Positions 1 through 6,255 of a stretch of 9,841 nt of DNA are shown piece by piece. The first letter of the stretch is position 1; every line of letters starts with the position of its first letter. The translations under genes and the position numbers were made by a program. Source of the DNA: Verrucomicrobiales bacterium (lineage in GTDB: Bacteria; Verrucomicrobiota; Verrucomicrobiia; Verrucomicrobiales; DEV007). The stretch covers positions 1 through 9,841 of the forward strand of contig JALRFZ010000581.1 of NCBI GenBank assembly GCA_023253615.1. Direction: 5' to 3'. The notes below the pieces were generated by a model. That model was not told the origin of the DNA. It did not search any database and saw nothing but the letters and a program-made list of their open reading frames with translations.

Positions 1-26
1 GTTCGCGGCAAATATCCAGCTTTCTT

Positions 27-254
27 TCACGGCCCCTCCGGCAACCACGAGACGAGATGGCAGCGGCTCATGTCGAAGGGCGAGTATTCCAGCCCCACCG
101 CCCTCCCCGTCGCGTCGCCCTCGGGACGGGGTCCCTCCTTGGCGAGCACGGCGTAAGCCCGGTAGCCGTTCGCCATCTCGACACGGTAGAGGCGCCCGTC
201 CTCGACGATTTCGACGATACGGCCAACAGCTTGGATGGGAGGGCGTTCCGGCAT
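27..254 (-). CDS. IF-1-like S1/OB-fold small protein
   Basis: A 75-residue protein that resembles bacterial translation initiation factor IF-1 (about 72 residues), which binds the 30S A site during initiation. The resemblance lies in the core GRIVEIVEDGRLYRVEMANG (residues about 11-30), which matches the IF-1 pattern 'G-x-V-x-E-x-x-x-x-x-x-x-V-x-L-x-N-G', and in LEYSPFDMSR (about 55-64), which matches the IF-1 strand 'VELSPYDLSRGRI'. The usual central 'GKMR...YIRILPGD' segment is not preserved; a segment with KEGPRPEGDATGRA takes its place. It is therefore a divergent copy or an OB-fold relative. The ATG at 254 is chosen because sequence upstream in the same frame is Arg/Ser-rich and belongs to the preceding gene in another frame. 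No good Shine-Dalgarno precedes it. It lies 43 nt downstream of the secreted-protein gene ending at 298, on the same strand. Whether it replaces or supplements the housekeeping infA cannot be judged here. Confidence 0.72.
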   Translation of the reverse strand: MPERPPIQAVGRIVEIVEDGRLYRVEMANGYRAYAVLAKEGPRPEGDATGRAVGLEYSPFDMSRCHLVSWLPEGP

Positions 255-268
255 GGGATTGGGGTTTC

Positions 269-291
269 GGGAAAATCGGAGGAGTTTTCCC
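269..291 (-). other. Intergenic stem-loop with CCTCC loop ahead of the IF-1-like gene
   Basis: Perfect 7-bp inverted repeat (GGGAAAA / TTTTCCC) with a 9-nt loop. It lies between the stop codon of the upstream secreted-protein gene and the IF-1-like ATG at 254. Read on the minus strand the loop contains CTCCTCC, which is complementary to a Shine-Dalgarno sequence. No T-tract follows, so it is not a standard intrinsic terminator. Its role as an RNA element is only a possibility. Confidence 0.35.
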
Positions 292-297
292 CGCGGA

Positions 298-843
298 TCA
301 GGAATTCGCAACGATGGATCGGAGAAACTCGTAGATCTGGGCCTCGCGCGCCTCGCGGATCGGCCGGGTCGTGCTCGCCTGGACGAGGTAAAGGTGGCTG
401 CCGGTGTCGAAGACGAAGAGGTAAAAACGCATCTCAAAGCGCTCTTCACCTTTCTTCACGATCGCTTCCACGGTGGTGAAAATGGCGGGCCATTTCCGGG
501 ATTTGCCGGGCACGTCGCCGGTCTTGGCCTTTCCGACCTCCTTCACCTCGAAGGTCGCCTCGTAGTTCGCCACCGTCGCATCGAGGAGTTCCTGCATGCC
601 GCCTCCCTGGCCCACATCCATCTCACGGATGAAAAGGGAGCTGCGTTGATCCTGGGTGGCGTAGCCCGCGACGACATCAGCGGCATTGAGATCGGTCTTG
701 TCCCAGCCATCGGGCAGGATCACGGAAAGGCGGCCCTCTGCGATGTCGAACCGCTCGCCGCGCCGGATCACCTCCTCGGACGGAGCGAAGGCGTGGACCG
801 CCAACAGCCCCACGACGATTCCTGAAAAAAAGAGCGTCTTCAT
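298..843 (-). CDS. Small secreted protein, PsbP/DcrB-like, function unknown
   Basis: A 181-residue protein with a clear N-terminal export signal: Lys2, a hydrophobic stretch over residues about 4-17, and an Ala-x-Ala-type cleavage site near residue 20 (HAFA, then PSEE). The mature part begins RFDIAEGRLSVILPDGW and ends with FLRSIVANS. A 'lipid-like beta sheet, then a final helix with an I..F..S pattern' layout of this kind is typical of the PsbP/DcrB/DUF1795-like fold. I see no catalytic motif, so the role is unknown. The ATG at 843 is preferred over upstream in-frame starts because it places the signal peptide at the N terminus. A GGAGA lies almost against the ATG, too close for ideal ribosome binding. 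The gene lies 59 nt downstream of the response-regulator gene and 43 nt upstream of the IF-1-like gene on the same strand, so co-transcription is plausible. Confidence 0.82.
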   Translation of the reverse strand: MKTLFFSGIVVGLLAVHAFAPSEEVIRRGERFDIAEGRLSVILPDGWDKTDLNAADVVAGYATQDQRSSLFIREMDVGQGGGMQELLDATVANYEATFEVKEVGKAKTGDVPGKSRKWPAIFTTVEAIVKKGEERFEMRFYLFVFDTGSHLYLVQASTTRPIREAREAQIYEFLRSIVANS

Positions 844-902
844 TCTCCGATACGGGACCGAGGCTAACAGATCCCCGGCTGCCTGTAACGGAGAAACGCG
901 CC

Positions 903-1427
903 TCACTTCGTCTCGCGGAGGCGCAGCTCGATCCGGTTTGGCGCGGACTCGGCGGCGGGTGTATCGCCCCGATTGCCGGCGGACTGGCGGCGCGCCTTGA
1001 TCAGCGATCCGATCTCGCGACGCAGCGTGGCGAGGTCGAAGGGCTTCGTCAGAAAAACGTCGCACCCGGCGGCGAGCGCCCCGCGGCGCATCATCTCGTC
1101 GGCGTTGCCGGAGGCGGCGATCACGGGCACCCGGGCGAGGGGCGTCCCGAGATGGCGGATGCACTCGACGAAGGTGATGCCATCCATCACCGGCATCTCG
1201 ATGTCGGTGACAATGAGGTCGGGCATCACCACTCCCTTCTCGAGGAGGTCGAGGGCGGCGCGACCATCACCCGCCTCCACCACGGCGTAACCGGCGTTTT
1301 TCAACACCTTGCCGAGAAGGACACGGTTGGCGGGCAGGTCATCGATCACCAACACGGTGAAACAGTTGGCGGGCGGCACCATCGCCGGGATGGAATGGTG
1401 AGGTTGAGGGGTCATCCGAGAATTCAT
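903..1427 (-). CDS. Single-domain response regulator (CheY-like receiver)
   Basis: A 174-residue protein whose core (about residues 24-145) is a complete phosphoacceptor receiver domain with no output domain. The acidic pair is Asp29-Asp30 (VLVIDD). The phosphorylated aspartate is Asp75 in VTDIEMPVMDG, the conserved hydroxyl residue is Ser106 in VIAASG, and the conserved lysine is Lys128 in LTKPF, so all key residues are intact. It should receive phosphate from a histidine kinase or phosphotransfer protein and act by protein-protein contact. No kinase gene is in the window. A non-conserved N-terminal 22 residues and a basic, disordered-looking C-terminal 30 residues flank the domain. The start at 1427 gives the longest form; ATG codons at 1415 and near 1382 are alternatives, and none has a strong Shine-Dalgarno. 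Its upstream region carries two perfect inverted repeats (1478-1515). Confidence 0.93.
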   Translation of the reverse strand: MNSRMTPQPHHSIPAMVPPANCFTVLVIDDLPANRVLLGKVLKNAGYAVVEAGDGRAALDLLEKGVVMPDLIVTDIEMPVMDGITFVECIRHLGTPLARVPVIAASGNADEMMRRGALAAGCDVFLTKPFDLATLRREIGSLIKARRQSAGNRGDTPAAESAPNRIELRLRETK

Positions 1428-1477
1428 CAGTTTACCGATAAGTTAAGAAACACAAGTCTTTAACGTATCCGTATTAC

Positions 1478-1497
1478 TTTGAACAGGAATGTTCAAA
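1478..1497. promoter_or_regulatory. Perfect 8-bp inverted repeat, candidate operator
   Basis: TTTGAACA, a GGAA spacer, then TGTTCAAA: a perfect 20-nt dyad centred about 60 bp upstream of the response-regulator start at 1427. The half-sites GAACA and TGTTC equal those of the published Verrucomicrobia LexA box (from memory TGTTC-N4-GAACA) but in inside-out order. It is therefore not that box as such. It could be a repressor site for the response-regulator operon. The short spacer and absent T-tract argue against a terminator. Confidence 0.45.
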
Positions 1498-1498
1498 A

Positions 1499-1515
1499 GA
1501 ATTTTCGGAAAATTC
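1499..1515. promoter_or_regulatory. Second perfect inverted repeat adjoining the first
   Basis: GAATTTTC, one central G, then GAAAATTC: a perfect 17-nt palindrome that starts one base after the 1478-1497 dyad. Together they form a compact array of inverted half-sites upstream of the response-regulator gene and downstream of the convergently oriented end of the 1611-2504 gene. TGTTC-AAAA-GAATT at 1490-1503 bridges the two and matches 8 of 10 defined positions of the verrucomicrobial LexA consensus as I remember it. Confidence 0.4.
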
Positions 1516-1543
1516 ACGAAAACCAGATAACTCTTTCGAGCCA

Positions 1544-1562
1544 TGGCGGAGCGATTCCGCCA
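1544..1562 (-). terminator. Possible stem-loop downstream of the 1611-2504 gene
   Basis: TGGCGGA and TCCGCCA form a perfect 7-bp stem with a 5-nt loop, about 50 nt past the stop codon of the secreted-protein gene. No run of T follows on the minus strand, so this is a weak terminator candidate at best. Confidence 0.25.
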
Positions 1563-1602
1563 AACGGGCTGGGATATTACCCCAGGAAAGAGGGGGCTAA
1601 CG

Positions 1603-1629
1603 GGGCTTGCTCAGAAGGCCGGCAAGCCC
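1603..1629 (-). other. Stem-loop spanning the stop codon of the secreted-protein gene
   Basis: GGGCTTGC and GCAAGCCC pair perfectly (8 bp) around an 11-nt loop that contains the TGA stop (1611-1613). It may protect the mRNA 3' end or weakly terminate transcription, but no T-tract is present. The coding constraint on one arm makes chance a real alternative. Confidence 0.3.
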
Positions 1630-2504
1630 GGAGGGCGATCGGAAAGGCGGTGGAACTCCTGCTGTTCGTAGGGAGTTTTCGCCTGCTCCTCGGTCAATCC
1701 GCCGACGATGGAAACATCGCCGTAGCCCGAGGATTTCAATTCCGGACGATTCGTGCCCTTTTCATAGAGAGTCTGCTGCTGCACCGGTTCGCCATCGATG
1801 TTGATGACGGTGTATTTGTAGGCCTGCGGTCCCGTCATGTGGAGGACGTGGAGTTGGTTCTGCGAATCGATCGCGTGCTTCGGCGGACGCAGGGCCATGT
1901 AGTCGCCGATCGGGTAGGTGCGGAAAACGAGACTGGAGTCGCTGTCCTTCAGCCGGAAATAGAGCGCCTTCGACCGGGCCCCGTGGTAGTAGGTCATCAA
2001 CTGATACTCCCGGTAGGTGCCGGCATCGGGATGGCCCTGGGGCACGCCGACAATCTGGCTCCACATCGGCTGGCCTTCGGTGACCTGCACCGTGATCGTC
2101 TTCGATTCGAAGACCCGGTTGATCTGGGGAAAGTTCACCGCCGCCTTGACCCGGTAGGTGCCGATCGTCGACATCGGATACCGCTGGTTGATCGTCACCT
2201 TGTGTTTGTGGGTCTGTCCGGCCCCCAGCACGATGGGGCGGACCCCGGGCGCGCCCTGGACCGGGGTGATGAGATGACCGCGCCCGTCGCTGACCGTGAA
2301 ATCGAGCCAGTTCATCCCGCCCGAATCACCGAAAATCAGGTCGCGACCCGCCATGTTCACGATCGTGAGCTCACCGGTAATCGGCTCGTTCGCCAGATAA
2401 AGGGAGCGATCAAGCTTCAGATCGAGATTGATCTGGGCGGAGGCGGGACCGGCCAAGACCAGGATCGCCGCAAGAAGGGAAGCTGGAAACCACCGATGTA
2501 TCAT
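1611..2504 (-). CDS. Secreted protein with Ig-like N-terminal region, function unknown
   Basis: A 297-residue exported protein. The N terminus has a basic residue (Arg4), a hydrophobic core over residues about 8-19 and an Ala-Ser-Ala cleavage site near residue 23. Residues about 25-145 look like a beta-sandwich: DRSLYLANEPITGELTIVN is followed by DFTVSDGRGHLI, then IGTYRVKAAVNF and KTITVQVTEG. The phrase 'x-P-I-x-G-x-L-x-I-x-N' is typical of Ig-like or BsuPI-type domains. The second half (about 150-270) alternates aromatic strands (YREYQLMTYYHGARSKALYF, LHVLHMTGPQAYKYTVINID) and may be a second beta domain. The C-terminal 30 residues are polar and disordered-looking. I recognise no catalytic residues and cannot name a family. 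It is transcribed divergently from the O-antigen-ligase-like gene, sharing an AT-rich 191-bp spacer. A weak AGG lies four bases before the ATG. Confidence 0.85.
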   Translation of the reverse strand: MIHRWFPASLLAAILVLAGPASAQINLDLKLDRSLYLANEPITGELTIVNMAGRDLIFGDSGGMNWLDFTVSDGRGHLITPVQGAPGVRPIVLGAGQTHKHKVTINQRYPMSTIGTYRVKAAVNFPQINRVFESKTITVQVTEGQPMWSQIVGVPQGHPDAGTYREYQLMTYYHGARSKALYFRLKDSDSSLVFRTYPIGDYMALRPPKHAIDSQNQLHVLHMTGPQAYKYTVINIDGEPVQQQTLYEKGTNRPELKSSGYGDVSIVGGLTEEQAKTPYEQQEFHRLSDRPPGLPAF

Positions 2505-2594
2505 GAGCCTGGAACGCGAAAACCGCGGACCGATATTGTCGGGGATGGTGCCCGCAAACGCAATGCCAAAGTCAAACCCGCGGATCTTTCGGGC

Positions 2595-2656
2595 TCAATT
2601 GATTAAAAACTCCAGATATTTAATCAAATTTAGATTTTGGTTTTTCTCAATTTGAT
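2595..2656. promoter_or_regulatory. AT-rich divergent control region with nested inverted repeats
   Basis: In the 191-bp spacer between divergent genes, a sharply AT-rich stretch carries a perfect 9-bp inverted repeat, TTGATTAAA (2599-2607) and TTTAATCAA (2619-2627). An overlapping 8-bp pair follows: ATCAAATT (2623-2630) and AATTTGAT (2649-2656). Two short palindromes of the same flavour, TCAATTGA (2595-2602) and TCAATTTGA (2647-2655), lie about 52 bp apart, close to five helical turns. This looks like a repeated TTGAT/ATCAA half-site, as expected of an operator for a dimeric regulator. It could control either or both divergent genes. Confidence 0.45.
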
Positions 2657-2657
2657 C

Positions 2658-2663
2658 CATAAT
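2658..2663 (+). promoter_or_regulatory. Possible -10 box for the O-antigen-ligase-like gene
   Basis: CATAAT matches five of six positions of TATAAT and lies 33 nt before the ATG at 2696. A TTGGTT at 2637-2642 is the best -35 candidate but is only 15 bp away, so the assignment is weak. If correct, the operator-like repeats at 2595-2656 would overlap the promoter. Confidence 0.25.
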
Positions 2664-2668
2664 TCAAG

Positions 2669-2699
2669 TGGTTCGGAGATGAACCGGCTTTCTGAATGA
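2669..2699 (+). promoter_or_regulatory. Leader hairpin with GGAG loop and overlapping six-codon mini-ORF
   Basis: GGTTC (2670-2674) and GAACC (2681-2685) form a 5-bp stem, plus a possible terminal T-G wobble pair (2669/2686). The 6-nt loop is GGAGAT, so a Shine-Dalgarno-like GGAG is displayed 17 nt before the ATG at 2696. From 2679 a tiny frame reads MNRLSE and its TGA (2697-2699) overlaps the main ATG as ATGA. This is compatible with translational coupling but may be chance. Confidence 0.25.
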
Positions 2700-5209
2700 T
2701 TTCAAAATGGCGGATGGCGGTGTTTTCCCTCTTTCTGATCGGCATGGTCCTGATCGGAATGGTGGGCACGTCCGCGTCGCTCACCTTCCTCTGGCCCGCC
2801 TACGGGGTGTTGGGACTGGCCGCCCTTCTCTCGGTCGGCCTCATTCTCGAGGAATCCCCCTTTCCCCTGCCCCGCGCCGCCTCGATCGCCCTGCTCGCGC
2901 TATGCGGTTACGTGCTCGTGCGCGCGGCCGATTCGCCTGTCTCCTACTTCGCCCGCGAAGACGCCGCCCTCGTCGTGCTCGCCTTTCTCGCCTACGGGCT
3001 TTTTCTCACCCTCACCGGCACCGCCGCTTCGCGTCGGCGCCTCGTCGAGGCGCTCGCCCTCATTGTGGGAACCCATCTCGCTTTCGCTTTGATCCAGGCG
3101 CTCTTCCTCCCGACCTTCTGGCTCATCCCCGGCTATGGACGCACGATCACCGACAGACCTGGCGGGCTCTTCAATCATCCGGACCACTTCGGAGGATTTC
3201 TCGCCATGCTCGTCCCGCTTTGGCTCGCCATCGCGGTCTACAGCCGTCGCTCGCGACCGGTTCGGATCGGTGCCGCCATTCTCGCACTGGGCTCGGGCGC
3301 GATCGTCGTGACGGGGGGAAGCGGTCCCGCCATTCTCGCGCTCGCCGCGGGATCGGCGGCTTTCCTCGCCCTCAGCCTCGTCATCCTCCATCGCCGAATG
3401 AACACCCGCAGCAAGCGGGCCGGATGGCGCCTCCTCGCGGCGGGATCGCTCGTCCTGCTCGTTGTCGCGCTCGTCGCGGCGGCACCGCTCGGACGTCTCA
3501 TCGATCGCACCGTGCTGACGAAATCAGGCGAACTCAGTCTGCCGCTCGTCTGGAAATCAGGGCTCGCCCAGATCGCGGAATCGCCTCTTCTCGGCACGGG
3601 CAGCCGCACCTCGTATCTTTACACCCGACTTCACCGCGAGGAGACGCTCGATTCGTCCTCGACCGAACCGGAGTTCATCCACAATGAATTTCTCCAGATC
3701 GTGGCCGACTACGGCCTGGTCGGTCTGGCTCTGCTCCTCGTGATGCTGGCCCTGCATGCCCATCACGGCTTTCGTTTCCTCCGTGCCTATGCCGCCTTCC
3801 CCCCGGCCCCGGGGGCCGTCGTGCCGAAGTCCGATCACCTCGCCTTCGTCACCGGGGCGATGGCGTCGCTCGCGTCGCTGGGGGTGCTCTGCTGCTTCGA
3901 TTTCGTCCTGCATCTGCCCGCCTACATGCTGGTGGGCGCTCTTTTCCTCGCCGTCCTCGCGGTGCCGGATCCGATGGCGGCGGCCCTCAAATCCACCGGC
4001 GAATCCCGTCTCTTCCCCGGCGGAGGGCTGATTTTTTCAAACCGCGCCCTCGTTTTCGGATGCGGACTGGCCATGACCCTGCTCGGGGTGATCTTTTCCC
4101 GGAGCGAGTATCATTACGAGATGGCCCGCCGCTCCTTCGAGGCCGACCGGACCGGATTCCAACACCTCCGCCACCTCCACACGGCACGGCAGCTCGACCC
4201 CAAAAACCCCTATCTCTTCTCCCTCAGCGCCCATGCCCAGGTCGCGGCGATCCTCCCCGAACTGCCCGAACCGGCCCGGCGGGAAGCGCTCGAAAAAGCC
4301 GACTTCTATTTCAACCACGCCCGCAATCTCTATCCGCAGGACATCTTCGCCGCGATCGGACATGCCGCCGTCCTCGACGAACTCGGGCGCCACGGCGAAG
4401 CACTCACCCGCATCCGCGAGGCAAGGGAAATGGCACCGCACTACGGCAACCTCATCCTTGCCGAAGGAGAATACCACCTGCGCCACGGACGCATCGTCGA
4501 GGCGGAAAAGGCCTTCTCGGAAGCCGTCGGGGCGCGCGCCTTCCGCGACACCGCCGCCGCCCAGCAGGGACTGCGCACCCTCACCGAATGGAAGTTGATC
4601 GCCGAACAGAACGGGATCGACTGGCGGATCGATCCCGATCCCCGCGACACTCCTCCGCTTCTCGCCGGCACTTACGAGAGCCGCTCTCCCGCCGACGCCC
4701 AGGTCGCCGAACGTGATCTCGCCGGCCGCTCTCCCACCATGGACGATGAGGGGCCTTTCGCACCGCGCCCGATCGAATCCCCGTCGGCGGAAAAGGAACC
4801 CGTGCCGCAGAGAGAAACCCCTTCTGCATCCGATCCCGCACCGGTTGCGGTCGTGACCCCGGATTCGCTCGCGGAAACGAACGCAGCTCCGGAAACGGAT
4901 GGGAAATCACCAACCTCGGTCGAGGCCGCCTCCGTCGAAGCGGAGCCACTCCTTTTCCATGGTCCGCCCAGCCCCGGGCCTTCCAAGCAGCAGGCACCTC
5001 CGGCCGATGCCACTCCCATTTCCACACCCCGCCCCGCTCCAATCAAGCCGTCAGCCGCAGCTTCGCTCTACGACGTCGGCTCCGATTTCGCTCCGATGCA
5101 GGATTCGGACACCTTTTATTTCCCCGCGCCCGACCTTTTCCCTGAATCCATCACCGGCGAGGAAGCCGCACCCGTCCCGGCACCACCCGCGATCCTGCCA
5201 CAGCCCTGA
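2696..5209 (+). CDS. O-antigen ligase/polymerase-like membrane protein with TPR repeats and disordered tail
   Basis: An 837-residue protein in three parts. Residues 1-470 are polytopic membrane sequence with about twelve or thirteen hydrophobic segments and the hallmarks of the Wzy/WaaL (O-antigen ligase) superfamily: GLFNHPDHFGGFLAMLVPL near 157-175, LLGTGS near 298-303, and FIHNEFLQIVADYGLVGL (327-344). His329 stands where the family has its essential periplasmic-loop histidine. Such proteins transfer or polymerise lipid-linked glycans at the periplasmic face. Residues about 474-630 are helical TPR-like repeats (for example ALTRIREAREMAPHYG and VEAEKAFSEAVG). Residues about 645-837 are Pro/Ala/Ser/Glu-rich and probably disordered, ending with an aromatic patch (SLYDVGSDFAP, TFYFPAPDLF). 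Ligase-TPR fusions are known, but the long tail is less usual. No glycosyltransferase neighbours are visible. ATG 2696 is used; ATG 2714 is an alternative. It converges on the hydrolase gene with a 19-bp gap. Confidence 0.88.
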   Translation: MISKWRMAVFSLFLIGMVLIGMVGTSASLTFLWPAYGVLGLAALLSVGLILEESPFPLPRAASIALLALCGYVLVRAADSPVSYFAREDAALVVLAFLAYGLFLTLTGTAASRRRLVEALALIVGTHLAFALIQALFLPTFWLIPGYGRTITDRPGGLFNHPDHFGGFLAMLVPLWLAIAVYSRRSRPVRIGAAILALGSGAIVVTGGSGPAILALAAGSAAFLALSLVILHRRMNTRSKRAGWRLLAAGSLVLLVVALVAAAPLGRLIDRTVLTKSGELSLPLVWKSGLAQIAESPLLGTGSRTSYLYTRLHREETLDSSSTEPEFIHNEFLQIVADYGLVGLALLLVMLALHAHHGFRFLRAYAAFPPAPGAVVPKSDHLAFVTGAMASLASLGVLCCFDFVLHLPAYMLVGALFLAVLAVPDPMAAALKSTGESRLFPGGGLIFSNRALVFGCGLAMTLLGVIFSRSEYHYEMARRSFEADRTGFQHLRHLHTARQLDPKNPYLFSLSAHAQVAAILPELPEPARREALEKADFYFNHARNLYPQDIFAAIGHAAVLDELGRHGEALTRIREAREMAPHYGNLILAEGEYHLRHGRIVEAEKAFSEAVGARAFRDTAAAQQGLRTLTEWKLIAEQNGIDWRIDPDPRDTPPLLAGTYESRSPADAQVAERDLAGRSPTMDDEGPFAPRPIESPSAEKEPVPQRETPSASDPAPVAVVTPDSLAETNAAPETDGKSPTSVEAASVEAEPLLFHGPPSPGPSKQQAPPADATPISTPRPAPIKPSAAASLYDVGSDFAPMQDSDTFYFPAPDLFPESITGEEAAPVPAPPAILPQP

Positions 5210-5228
5210 TCATCCGCGGCCCCGGACC

Positions 5229-6212
5229 TCAGCCCTCGTGCGCCGAGAGCAGCACTTGTTCGCCCTCCCCGGGAGCAATGATGCGGTTTTCCAGGCCCAA
5301 AGCCGTCACCGCGTCCAGTAGCCGGCGCAGCGGCTCATGCCGGTGTTCGTTGCTCAGAGGGAAGGTGCCGTGATGCATCGGCACCATGCGGTGGGCGCGC
5401 AGATCGAAGAAAGCGCGCAGAGCCTCCTCGGGATTCATGTGTACCTCGCGCCCGCTCGGGCAGTCGTAGGCCCCGATCGGAAGCAGAGCCGTGTGAATGT
5501 CGTAGCGCTTCCCGATCTCGGTAAAGCCGTCGAAATACGCTGAATCGCCCGAATGGTAGACGGTATGGCGAGGCATTTTCACCACGAAGCCGCCGAAGCC
5601 CTTGTGATTGTCGTGCAGGTAGCGCGCCCCCCAGTGGTGGGCCGGGGTGAAATGGATCTCGGCATCGCGGAAATTCACGCAATCCCAGTCGGTCATTTCC
5701 ACGACCTCGCGCAGATTCAGCTTTTTCAATACCCCCGCGACGCCGCGCGGCACGATCACCGTCTGGGCGCCGTTCGCGATGCGCTTGAGGGTCATCCGGC
5801 AGAGGTGGTCGAAATGGGCGTGCGTGATCAGCACCAGATCGATCGGCGGGAGGTGCTCGATGTCGATCCCCGGATCGCGATGCCGTTTCACCGGCCCCAT
5901 CCATTTCGCCCAGACCGGATCGATCAAGGCGTTGAATCCCGGCGTCCGCACCAGGAAACTGGCGTGGCCGATCCAGACCACCTCGATCTGGTCATCCGCG
6001 AGCGAGGCGAAGACGGGCGGATGCGGGCTGCCCGTGGTTTCGCGCCGTCGCACCATGGCCGGAAGAAGGCTGCCGCTGAGATAGCGGTAGTTCCGCATCG
6101 CCCACCCTTTCTGGGGCACCAGCCCGACACGGCGGCCATCGGTGATAAAACGGGATTTCGGGCGCTTGCCGGCGGGATGCGGGTCCAAGGGATCGGAATC
6201 AATTTCGGCCAT
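5229..6212 (-). CDS. Metallo-beta-lactamase-fold hydrolase, NAPE-PLD-like
   Basis: A 327-residue MBL-fold enzyme. The metal-binding motif HAHFDH is present (His131, His133, Asp135, His136). Further ligand motifs follow: PAHHW (His192/193), SGDSAYF (Asp223) and MHHGTFPL (His280/281). The order WIGHASFLV, then DPVW, then HAHFDHL, PAHHW, GDSAYF, IGAY...HMNPEEA and HHGTF is that of the NAPE-PLD/UlaG-like branch, whose characterised mammalian member cleaves N-acyl-phosphatidylethanolamine. Bacterial substrates are mostly unknown, so a phosphodiesterase role is inference. The ATG at 6212 is preferred. An in-frame ATG at 6296 would add 28 residues, but that extension lies in repeat-like intergenic sequence and is unlike family N termini. 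No signal peptide is seen, so it is probably cytoplasmic. It converges with the ligase gene and is divergent from the transposase gene. Confidence 0.92.
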   Translation of the reverse strand: MAEIDSDPLDPHPAGKRPKSRFITDGRRVGLVPQKGWAMRNYRYLSGSLLPAMVRRRETTGSPHPPVFASLADDQIEVVWIGHASFLVRTPGFNALIDPVWAKWMGPVKRHRDPGIDIEHLPPIDLVLITHAHFDHLCRMTLKRIANGAQTVIVPRGVAGVLKKLNLREVVEMTDWDCVNFRDAEIHFTPAHHWGARYLHDNHKGFGGFVVKMPRHTVYHSGDSAYFDGFTEIGKRYDIHTALLPIGAYDCPSGREVHMNPEEALRAFFDLRAHRMVPMHHGTFPLSNEHRHEPLRRLLDAVTALGLENRIIAPGEGEQVLLSAHEG

Positions 6213-6221
6213 ATCCGGATT

Positions 6222-6255
6222 GCGAAGGACGCAAGAACACAACGTACGCAAAGAG
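6222..6255. repeat. Degenerate CGCAAAG-type intergenic repeat
   Basis: Contains GCGAAGGACGCAAG followed by ACGCAAAGAG. On the minus strand this reads CTTTGCGT...TTCTTGCGTCCTTCGC. It resembles a short dispersed intergenic sequence built from CTTTGCG units that I recall from many bacterial genomes. Only this degenerate copy is in the window, so the assignment rests on memory. Confidence 0.3.

Noticed and set aside
1478..1497. Canonical SOS (LexA) box
   Set aside because: GAAC-N6-GTTC is neither the Bacillus spacing (GAAC-N4-GTTC) nor the verrucomicrobial orientation. The 1490-1503 match is partial, so I keep it only as a candidate operator.
1479..2606. 375-codon plus-strand open frame antisense to the secreted-protein gene
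   Set aside because: High GC at third positions opens the opposite strand. The minus-strand protein has a signal peptide and protein-like strands, whereas this frame has Arg/His/Asp-rich composition without motifs.
2707..3687. 326-codon plus-strand frame within the ligase gene
   Set aside because: It is extremely Arg/Pro/His-rich and out of frame with the clear membrane protein.
5210..5228. Bidirectional terminator between the ligase and hydrolase genes
   Set aside because: The 19-bp gap contains only a 4-bp TCCG/CGGA pairing and no T-tract.
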